Below, one piece after another: positions 7,291 to 14,301 of a stretch of DNA of 24,042 nt. Below the pieces are notes generated by a model. That model was not told where the DNA came from. It did not search any database and was given only the letters and a program-made list of their open reading frames with translations. Numbering within the stretch: the first letter of the stretch is position 1; each line of letters opens with the position of its first letter. This DNA is from a virus. Location of the stretch: positions 1-24,042 of IMG/VR virus record IMGVR_UViG_3300031758_000564. One strand, given 5' to 3'. A program made the position numbers and the translations under genes.

Positions 7291-9006
7291 TTACACTGGG
7301 AAAGTAGCTCCTGTAGGTGTAATGTTGAAGTCTAGATAAATAAATTCAGCTGTTTTAGTTGGTTGTAGATAAATTTGACCTATTAATTGGTTTCTATCTA
7401 TTACATCTGCTGTATTATTAGTATCATCCATTACTACTCTGAAAGCATATAAACCTTGTTTTTGTTGTACTGTTTCAAGATATGGATTAACTTGGTTTAA
7501 GAATTGATTTCTTGTTGCATTAGTATTTTGTTCGAATACTAAGTTATTTGCAACTTGAGAGATATAAGACTTAAGTGTGATTAATAATCTTCTAACATTT
7601 ACACGATCAAGGGCTGATGAATTTACTTGTAATGTCTTTTGACCATACACTACAGTTCCAGTACCTGGGAATGTTGCTATTGGATTTACTTTACCATCAT
7701 ATAATACATCACGAGATGATTGAGGTAATTTTTGAGCTGCTCTGATTACTGTTGATAATCCTCCTCTGTTTATACCTGCTGGTGCGAACCAAGTAGCTGC
7801 TACTTTATCATTATAAGCGTAAACTCCCGCTATCATTGTTGAAGCTGGAACCCAAACATTCTTACCTGTTCCTGGGTCTTTAATTTGGCACCAAGGCCAG
7901 TAAGTAGCAGCATATGAAGTATCATAATTAGCAGCCTCATTTATTACTGTGGTTGCAGTAGTTGTACTATAAGGTACTAAATCCATTACATAGATATTAT
8001 CTCCTCTATTTTGTGTATTAGTAATAATACTTGATATTATAGAAGAATAATCTGCACTATATAAACCAGGAGTGAATAAAGCATTAAATCTATAGTCATC
8101 TTGATTTGATAACAAATTAACCATATTTGTATAGTTAGCTGCTATTAAACCTTGAGTATTTGAACTATTAATATTTTCATAAAAATTAGCTCCTCCTTTT
8201 ACATCACCTTCAGCACCACCAAATGTTCCACTTGCTGCTATTGGAATAGAAGAAGTGTATTGAGGTTTAGCTGTTCCTGAGTTTGTAAAATATCCTGGAG
8301 TAGGTAAATTAACTGATTTTACTCTAATATATTTTGAAGCATTAGGATAAGAACCTGATATTTCAATTTGTACTGTACTTGGATTATAATTGTAAGTATA
8401 GTCTCCAATTACTTTAGCTACATAATTAGAAGCTTGTGGGTCTAATGATAAGTTAGTCCATGTCTCTAATACAATATTTGAATTTGTTGTATCGTTACCT
8501 TGTCTTACTAATAGGTTAAATGTACCTGAAGATGTGTTTGGATTAACAATCTGCCAACGAATGTTATTTACAGATCCACTAGGTAAAGCTCCTTTTGAGT
8601 CTTGAGTACTTGTACTATTTGTTATTACACCTTTAGAAATTGTTTCTAATACAAAAGCTGGTTGAGAAGCAGCTTGTGGACTTCCGCTAATAGCTGTACT
8701 AATAGCTGAGGTGTAATCTGTTGAACTTGATACTACTCTTGCTACTAATAGTGTTTCACCACCATTAACAAAGTAATTATAAGCCGCTATAGAAGTGAAA
8801 TAAGAATAAGTATCACTACCACTTGTAAGAACGTCACCAAATGTATTCACATATTCACTATATGAAGATACAATAGTAGGTATTTCAACAGGACCTTTTA
8901 CTGTTGGACCTATGATAGCTGCTCCTACAGTTATTGGTTGGGCGGTAACAAATGATGTATCATTTTCTCTTGCTAATACACCAGGTGATATTAAAGTTTC
9001 TGCCAT
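7291..9006 (-). CDS. gp18: Tail sheath protein (gp18-like)
   Basis: A 571-residue protein, somewhat shorter than T4 gp18 (659). It opens with ISPGVLARENDTSF, the SPGV..E start typical of contractile sheaths, then VGAAIIGPTVKGPVEIPT and SSYSEYVNTFGD. The C-terminal half holds the conserved core: a WCQIKDPGTGKNVWVPAS stretch, NRGGLSTVIRAAQKLP, VNVRRLLITLKSYI, FLNQVNPYLETV and a final TKTAEFIYLDFNITPTGATF. Sheath subunits surround the tube and contract to drive it through the host envelope. The middle, about residues 130-270, is Ser/Thr-rich and variable and is probably a surface-exposed domain. The gene lies just before the tube gene. Its leader is AT-rich with no Shine-Dalgarno sequence. Confidence 0.93.
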   Translation of the reverse strand: MAETLISPGVLARENDTSFVTAQPITVGAAIIGPTVKGPVEIPTIVSSYSEYVNTFGDVLTSGSDTYSYFTSIAAYNYFVNGGETLLVARVVSSSTDYTSAISTAISGSPQAASQPAFVLETISKGVITNSTSTQDSKGALPSGSVNNIRWQIVNPNTSSGTFNLLVRQGNDTTNSNIVLETWTNLSLDPQASNYVAKVIGDYTYNYNPSTVQIEISGSYPNASKYIRVKSVNLPTPGYFTNSGTAKPQYTSSIPIAASGTFGGAEGDVKGGANFYENINSSNTQGLIAANYTNMVNLLSNQDDYRFNALFTPGLYSADYSSIISSIITNTQNRGDNIYVMDLVPYSTTTATTVINEAANYDTSYAATYWPWCQIKDPGTGKNVWVPASTMIAGVYAYNDKVAATWFAPAGINRGGLSTVIRAAQKLPQSSRDVLYDGKVNPIATFPGTGTVVYGQKTLQVNSSALDRVNVRRLLITLKSYISQVANNLVFEQNTNATRNQFLNQVNPYLETVQQKQGLYAFRVVMDDTNNTADVIDRNQLIGQIYLQPTKTAEFIYLDFNITPTGATFPV

Positions 9007-9031
9007 GTTATTTTAAATTGATTTTGTTTGT

Positions 9032-9041
9032 TTATAAATAT
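9032..9041 (-). promoter_or_regulatory. Late-promoter-like motif upstream of the tail sheath gene
   Basis: The minus strand reads ATATTTATAA then ACAAACAAAATCAATTTAAAATAAC before the ATG at 9006. The core TATAAACA is one base from the T4 late consensus. Confidence 0.65.
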
Positions 9042-9058
9042 CTTAAAATATGTCAAAA

Positions 9059-9298
9059 CTAATCACTTATAAATTTTCCTTCATCTAAATTAATAGTACC
9101 ACTTCCATACTTTTCTTGTAATTGGGATCCTATTTGTTCTTCTTGTTTTAGTAAAGTATATAGTTCACTTGTTAGTGATTGTTTTTGAGTCTCGTATTGT
9201 ACTTCTAAAACTCCAAACTGCTCAGTTAAATAAATTCTTTTACTTTGAATTTCTTTTAAACTAGTAATTTCTTCTTGTGTTAAAACTTTTGTTTCCAT
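9059..9298 (-). CDS. Small coiled-coil protein of 79 residues, unknown function
   Basis: A short protein beginning METKVLTQEEITSLKEIQSK. Residues about 8-62 are strongly helical and rich in Glu, Gln, Lys and Leu with heptad-like spacing, so a coiled coil is likely. It ends GSGTINLDEGKFISD, a short non-helical tail. No enzyme motif, signal or membrane segment is visible. It starts 13 bases after the stop of the repeat-bearing fibre gene and has no late-promoter-like motif of its own, so it is probably co-transcribed with that fibre. It could be a fibre-assembly factor or a minor virion protein, inferred from position only. Confidence 0.7.
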   Translation of the reverse strand: METKVLTQEEITSLKEIQSKRIYLTEQFGVLEVQYETQKQSLTSELYTLLKQEEQIGSQLQEKYGSGTINLDEGKFISD

Positions 9299-9311
9299 TT
9301 TTTATTTTTTA

Positions 9312-11837
9312 TTAAGATAATGAAGCTGATCTCCATGCTCCACCTATATAAGTATAAATATAATAACTGCCTCCATTATTCGCAGGTACCATCTCACCTT
9401 CAATCCCTACCCATCCAGGAGCAGAACTTTGAGTAGCTACCATAATAGATGAACTATGTGTTACTTTAAAAGCATCTTTTCTAGCCCCAGTACTTTTATT
9501 TCCTCCTCCCACAATAAAATAACTTGTAGTGTCTCCTTGAGCATTAAGTGTACCTACTACTGTTTGATGAGATCCAGATGCTATAGTTCGGTTTCCTCCA
9601 GCGTAAGAAGCCATACCTAATGATATACTTCCTGAACCTTCAGCATGAGAATAAAGTCCTGAGGCTGTAGTTAAATATCCTTCAGTATGTGAAAACTGAC
9701 CTAATGCTAATGTTTTTAAGCCTTCAGCATGTGATCCAAGATCATAAGCGATAGTAGTTTGGCCTTCAGCGTGAGAATAATCACCTAATGATATAGTACT
9801 CTTTCCTTCAGCATGTGAAGATTCACCTATAGCTTTACTACCTACTCCTTCGGCATGTGAATATGAACCTGAGGCTATTGTTAGATATCCTTCAGCATGA
9901 GAAAAAGAACCCGAAGCTATTGTTTCTTGTCCTTCAGTATGAGAAGAAGAACCAGATGCTATAGTTAAATAACCCTCAGCATGAGAACTTGCTCCTAATG
10001 CTTGAGAACCACTACCTTCAGCGTGACTAGTATTACCTGATGCTATTGTGTAAATACCTTCAGCATGAGCATTAGTTCCCAAGGCTACATTATAAGCTCC
10101 TTCAGCATGTGAAAACTCACCAAGAGCTTCAGTGAATGTTCCCTCAGCATGTGATAGACCACCAGAAGCATGTGTGAATTGACCTTCAGCATGAGAGCCA
10201 AATCCTGAGGCTGAAGTTAAATATCCCTCAGTATGTGAATATTGACCAGAAGCGTATGTAGATTGACCTTCAGCATGAGCACCTATTCCATCAGCTCTTG
10301 TACCATAACCTTCGGCGTGTGAATGTTCTTGAAGAGCATATGTCACAGCTCCTTCAGCATGTGAATATTGATTTCTTGTTGTAGTTAAATATCCTTCAGC
10401 ATGTGAATATGCTCCTGATGCTACAGTTTGATTTCCTTCGGTATGTGAATAATTACCTAAAGCTACAGTTAAGAAACCTTTAGCGTGTGTGTATGAACCT
10501 AATGCTATGGTCTGATATCCTTCAGCATGTGACCATGGTCCTGATGCTAGAGTTTGACGACCTTCAGCATGACTTGCATTACCACTAGCAGTTGTTTGAC
10601 GACCTTCAGCATGTGAGTATGATCCTGATGCTAGAGTTCGATCACCTTCAGCATGTGAGTGTGATCCTGATGCTAGAGTTTGATATCCTTCAGCATGAGA
10701 ATAAAATCCTGATGTTTCAGTTTGCTGTCCCTCAGCATGTGAATAAAGACCATTTGCAATTGTTGAGTTACCTTGTTGTAAAGATTGACTTTGATATATA
10801 AAAGCTAAACTTGCTAATCCAGCAAATACACTTCCACTATTAAACTGGATTTGAGTATCTGAGCCTCCTACTGATGCTGCTGTTATAGTATTTCCTCCTA
10901 CTATTAATTGTCCATTTATTGTTAATGAACCACTTAATTGTATACTAGAAGTTTGAATAGGATTAATAGTATTAGCATAAGATGCTGTTGTTGCAAATGA
11001 ACTACTTAAAGCATATGAAGATGAAGTTACAATATTTAAATTTTCATAATACCAATATCCTGTTGTAGTTGGTGAAGCTGTAAATCTAAAAGTTTCACCT
11101 GATGGGATATCTACTCCTCCTACATCCACTGATGTATCTTTTAAATTAGATAAACCATCAGAAACAGATTTACTAATATGTAATTGACTTCCGTAAGTAT
11201 TAGTTATTTGAAAAGTTCTACCAACATTTTGAGATAAAAGAGGCAATGAAGCAGTAGGTCCTCCACCATTAAATGTTTTATTTACTCCTATAAATTGAAT
11301 ATCATGATCTTTTAGATTAAAATAAATATCAGATGCTGCTCCTGTAGTTACATCAGTAACATAATAAGCTGCTGTTGATTGTTTTAATGAACCTGTACTT
11401 ATTATAAAACTTCCTGTTGATATTAATAATGAGCCCGTAATTTGAACATTTTGGTTAAGTGGATTTACATATGAAGCACTTAAAGCATAAGATGAACTTA
11501 CAGCAAAAGAACTACTTACCGTGTATGAAGAACTTACAGCAAAAGAACTACTCACAGCTTGAGAAGCACTTAAAGCATAAGATGAACTTAATATACTATT
11601 AGCTCCATTTGGACCATAAACATTAGAAGATGTTATATATGATGCTGTTACATTTATTAATTGACTTCCATCACCTGAAAAAGATAAAGCAGTAATTGGA
11701 GTATTAGAAGCATTTATTAATGAACCTGTAACTTGTATTACTGAACCTGATAAAGTTGAAGCTAAATATGTAAGGTTACCATCCATCTCAGGGATAGATA
11801 ATTTTGAACCTTTAACTGATCTTAAAATTAATGGCAT
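9312..11837 (-). CDS. Tail fibre / adhesin with YadA-head-like SHAEG repeats
   Basis: An 841-residue, Ser/Gly-rich protein. Residues 1-35 (MPLILRSVKGSKLSIPEMDG and following) look like a virion-attachment start. Residues 84-125 are seven hexapeptides, S-[SA]-S-[FYQ]-[AT]-[VL]. Residues 130-365 are mixed beta-rich sequence with a second hexapeptide patch at 272-288. Residues 366-757 are 28 tandem 14-residue units with a SHAEG core, matching the left-handed beta-roll head repeats of trimeric YadA-like adhesins. The last 84 residues have GDTTSYFIVGGGN, DAFKV and end IGGAWRSASLS, a probable tip or trimerisation domain. The likely role is receptor binding as a trimer. The host receptor is unknown. 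The gene has its own late-promoter-like motif and an AT-rich leader. Confidence 0.85.
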   Translation of the reverse strand: MPLILRSVKGSKLSIPEMDGNLTYLASTLSGSVIQVTGSLINASNTPITALSFSGDGSQLINVTASYITSSNVYGPNGANSILSSSYALSASQAVSSSFAVSSSYTVSSSFAVSSSYALSASYVNPLNQNVQITGSLLISTGSFIISTGSLKQSTAAYYVTDVTTGAASDIYFNLKDHDIQFIGVNKTFNGGGPTASLPLLSQNVGRTFQITNTYGSQLHISKSVSDGLSNLKDTSVDVGGVDIPSGETFRFTASPTTTGYWYYENLNIVTSSSYALSSSFATTASYANTINPIQTSSIQLSGSLTINGQLIVGGNTITAASVGGSDTQIQFNSGSVFAGLASLAFIYQSQSLQQGNSTIANGLYSHAEGQQTETSGFYSHAEGYQTLASGSHSHAEGDRTLASGSYSHAEGRQTTASGNASHAEGRQTLASGPWSHAEGYQTIALGSYTHAKGFLTVALGNYSHTEGNQTVASGAYSHAEGYLTTTRNQYSHAEGAVTYALQEHSHAEGYGTRADGIGAHAEGQSTYASGQYSHTEGYLTSASGFGSHAEGQFTHASGGLSHAEGTFTEALGEFSHAEGAYNVALGTNAHAEGIYTIASGNTSHAEGSGSQALGASSHAEGYLTIASGSSSHTEGQETIASGSFSHAEGYLTIASGSYSHAEGVGSKAIGESSHAEGKSTISLGDYSHAEGQTTIAYDLGSHAEGLKTLALGQFSHTEGYLTTASGLYSHAEGSGSISLGMASYAGGNRTIASGSHQTVVGTLNAQGDTTSYFIVGGGNKSTGARKDAFKVTHSSSIMVATQSSAPGWVGIEGEMVPANNGGSYYIYTYIGGAWRSASLS
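9567..10742 (-). repeat. 28 tandem 42-bp units encoding 14-residue SHAEG repeats
   Basis: Each unit encodes SHAEG, or a close variant (THAKG, SHTEG, AHAEG, SYAGG), plus nine more residues, usually of the form xxT(x)ASGxx. Nucleotide copies have diverged, with the best-kept part being the codons for SHAEG. There are 28 x 42 = 1176 bp without an out-of-frame indel. Units ending in ALG or in ASG are interspersed. Confidence 0.95.
11463..11588 (-). repeat. Seven 18-bp units encoding SSS[FY]A[VL] hexapeptides
   Basis: Residues 84-125 of the fibre are seven hexapeptides. At DNA level a 28-base stretch recurs exactly at 11473-11500 and 11563-11590, and a 23-base stretch recurs at 11494-11516 and 11530-11552. 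These are recent duplications in contrast to the older SHAEG units. Confidence 0.9.
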
Positions 11838-11846
11838 GTGTTTTAT

Positions 11847-11856
11847 TTATAAATAT
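11847..11856 (-). promoter_or_regulatory. Late-promoter-like motif upstream of the SHAEG-repeat fibre
   Basis: The minus strand reads ATATTTATAAATAAAACAC before the ATG at 11837. This copy contains TATAAATA exactly, the T4 late promoter sequence. It would drive the fibre and the downstream coiled-coil gene. Confidence 0.7.
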
Positions 11857-11862
11857 TTAAAT

Positions 11863-14055
11863 TTAATCTAAAATAAATGATTGTGGGAGTGTTCTTCCTA
11901 ATGACCAGTTGATAGTATCTGTTAAAGAACTACTAGGTGATAATACTGTTCTACCTCTACTACTATCTATTCTGATTGGATTCACATAAGCTGTTGTACT
12001 TGTAGATGATGTTCGAAAAGTAAGATAAGCTCTGTTAACAGTATCATCTGATGTAAGTGTATATGTTATACTAGGAGTTGTTGAAAAGTTTAAATTATCT
12101 CTTATTATAAAATCAGTAGCCGTATCATCAAAAGTTATTATACGACTAGCAGCAGGTAATGTTCCTATAAAACTAGATACATTAAATCCTCCAGCACCAG
12201 CAAATGTTGTATTCACACCTTGTATTGTTAGAGCATCATTAACTGTTAATTCTGAGTTTAAAGTATGAGTAGCAGTATTTGATATTGTTATATCATACCA
12301 TGACATTCCATTTGTATTAAAACTTGCTGCTGCTGGTAGTATTAAGTTAGATGCAAATGTTGTAGTATCTATTATACCACTTGTATAAGTTATTGTTCCA
12401 CCTTGATATCTAAAACTACCTGATATTCCAAAAGTGTTAGCTCCATTATTAAATACAAGATTATTTCTAAAAGTCCCAGTTGTCACAGCTGGATTCATAG
12501 ACATTGTTCCTGGACCTGTAGTCACAAATGTAGCTGTACCTAGTATATTTTGTGTTGTAAGTGTTGGAAAAGATATGTTCCTTCCAAAATAAATATTTGA
12601 ACCATTAATAGTAACATTAGAATTCAAAGATGAGGTGTATATAAAACTCCCAGTAAATGTATGATCACCATTAAAAGTTACTCCCACTCCATTTATCTGG
12701 TTAGTAACACCTATCTGCATGTTATTCCATACTACATTAGAGCAACTTATTATTGTAGTGTTATCAGCTGTACCAAAAACTAGTGTTGAACCAGATGTAA
12801 TTACACTACCAGTTATGTATTGTAATGTAGAAGGGTTATTTGAACCTCCATAAGCTACAGATCCAGTTATAATTAAACTTCCAGAACACGCTATATCTAT
12901 ATCCATACCTACACCAACACGACCATTAGTTGTCCCAGCTGTTAATCCTGTATCTCTCCAAATTCCTGTTGTTGGAGATTGAAATATTAGTTTTGATGTT
13001 CCTTCTAATCTTCTTGTTCCATGATCTAAAATACCGTTTAAATATACAGATGCCGTATTAAGATAAATATAAGCATTTATATTTGATACTGCTCCGGTAG
13101 TGTCTCGAGTTAATAATGTACCTACAACACACATAGGATTAGGTAGTGAATATGCAGGAACACCATTAGAAAATGTTCTAAATTGTATATTATTAAAATT
13201 AATACCACTATTACTTGAAGTTGTAGCTAACGGACTAGTACTACCACTGGTACTTAATGTATATGTTCCTGTACCACCACGAGTAATATAAGTCCCAGTA
13301 CAGTTAACAGTACCAGAAAGATATGTCAAATTACCACCATGTGCTACTGTGCTTATAGTTAAAGTACTCGGTCCTGTATCTATATCTACAGGCATAAAAA
13401 GAGCATGGTTAGTAGTATTAGGATTACTCCAAGTACCTGGGCCTTTAAATATTAATTTAGGGCCGAATGAAATTATATCATCATTGGAATCACAGTTATC
13501 AATAAAAGAACCACTTACTATTATATTAAAAGGCCCACCTGAACCACCTGAGTAAATATTTAAATCAGAAGCATTAGTATTATTACTATGTAATGTTAAT
13601 GTACCACTAACTACTAAATCACTACCACTTATGATTAAATTTGAATTAGCAACAGTATATTGATTATTTAACCCTAAAGCATTAGGCCAATGTTTTCCAT
13701 TTGGAATAAATTGAAACCATGTATTTGTACGAGTTTGCAAAGTACCACTACCTACAATAGACATTCCTGATCCTAATTCTACTGAACCTGTGACACCAGC
13801 AGCATTTGCTCCTACAGTAAGTGAGTTACTCATAGTAACAGCTCCAGTATATACTTTAAAATCTATTCTTCGACAAGCAGAAGCAACATTTATATTAACA
13901 TTTTTATTAACTGCTAAATTTGAATTAGCATCAAAGAAAACATCATCAGCTACTGTAGGGAAGGAAGCCCCACTTCCACCACCTGATGTAGCAGACCAAT
14001 TTCCTGTATTATTCCAGTTTTGATTTGTGACCCCAACCCAATACCTATTAGCCAT
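11863..14055 (-). CDS. Putative beta-solenoid tail fibre / adhesin protein
   Basis: A 730-residue protein beginning MANRYWVGVTNQNWNNTGNW, followed by a Ser/Gly-rich stretch and then PTVADDVFFDANSN. This start is typical of large phage and environmental proteins with repeating short strands. Most of the protein is Thr/Ser/Asn/Gly-rich with alternating small and hydrophobic residues, short turns such as VSGSF, ITGSV and FTGSF, and no hydrophobic helix, which suggests a beta-solenoid or other all-beta fold. Occasional cysteines occur. I see no catalytic motif of a known depolymerase. The location between two fibre genes and the composition suggest an appendage or receptor-binding role. It starts eight bases after the 78-residue gene and has no promoter-like motif, so it is probably read from the gp13 promoter. 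Confidence 0.65.
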   Translation of the reverse strand: MANRYWVGVTNQNWNNTGNWSATSGGGSGASFPTVADDVFFDANSNLAVNKNVNINVASACRRIDFKVYTGAVTMSNSLTVGANAAGVTGSVELGSGMSIVGSGTLQTRTNTWFQFIPNGKHWPNALGLNNQYTVANSNLIISGSDLVVSGTLTLHSNNTNASDLNIYSGGSGGPFNIIVSGSFIDNCDSNDDIISFGPKLIFKGPGTWSNPNTTNHALFMPVDIDTGPSTLTISTVAHGGNLTYLSGTVNCTGTYITRGGTGTYTLSTSGSTSPLATTSSNSGINFNNIQFRTFSNGVPAYSLPNPMCVVGTLLTRDTTGAVSNINAYIYLNTASVYLNGILDHGTRRLEGTSKLIFQSPTTGIWRDTGLTAGTTNGRVGVGMDIDIACSGSLIITGSVAYGGSNNPSTLQYITGSVITSGSTLVFGTADNTTIISCSNVVWNNMQIGVTNQINGVGVTFNGDHTFTGSFIYTSSLNSNVTINGSNIYFGRNISFPTLTTQNILGTATFVTTGPGTMSMNPAVTTGTFRNNLVFNNGANTFGISGSFRYQGGTITYTSGIIDTTTFASNLILPAAASFNTNGMSWYDITISNTATHTLNSELTVNDALTIQGVNTTFAGAGGFNVSSFIGTLPAASRIITFDDTATDFIIRDNLNFSTTPSITYTLTSDDTVNRAYLTFRTSSTSTTAYVNPIRIDSSRGRTVLSPSSSLTDTINWSLGRTLPQSFILD

Positions 14056-14062
14056 AACTTAA

Positions 14063-14299
14063 TTATACATTGATGTTTGGTAAAATTTGATCTATTAAAT
14101 TTTGAGCCATAATTTTTGCTTTTTCAGACTCACCTCTATTAATAATACTTTGTTCTACTTCTAGTTCTGTTTTTGGTCTAAAATGATATATACTCACAAT
14201 TATTGAGTCATTAATTTCAACATCAAAATCATATTGTACTTGTGTAACTAGATTATCTTCGTATCTAAATTTGTCTAATATTGTAATTTGTGTAGCCAT
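14063..14299 (-). CDS. Small protein of 78 residues between two fibre genes, unknown function
   Basis: The protein begins MATQITILDKFRYEDNLVTQ, and its middle is beta-prone (VQYDFDVEINDSIIVSIYHF). The C-terminal third is helical and charged (RGESEKAKIMAQNLIDQIL). No signal, membrane helix or enzyme motif is seen. An earlier ATG at 14371 would overlap the fibre gene end by 70 bases and add a cysteine-rich start in another frame, so the ATG at 14299, two bases after the fibre TAA, is chosen. It may be a small fibre-assembly or joining protein, inferred from position alone. Confidence 0.65.
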   Translation of the reverse strand: MATQITILDKFRYEDNLVTQVQYDFDVEINDSIIVSIYHFRPKTELEVEQSIINRGESEKAKIMAQNLIDQILPNINV

Positions 14300-14301
14300 A
14301 A

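Noticed and set aside
9567-10742. Regular 42-bp repeats that could look like a CRISPR array
   Set aside because: Units are contiguous, fully coding in one frame, with protein-level conservation of SHAEG and no separate spacers.
10592-10801. Plus-strand open frame with repeated residues inside the SHAEG region
   Set aside because: It is the antisense shadow of the repeat array; its repetition is a by-product of the 42-bp period.
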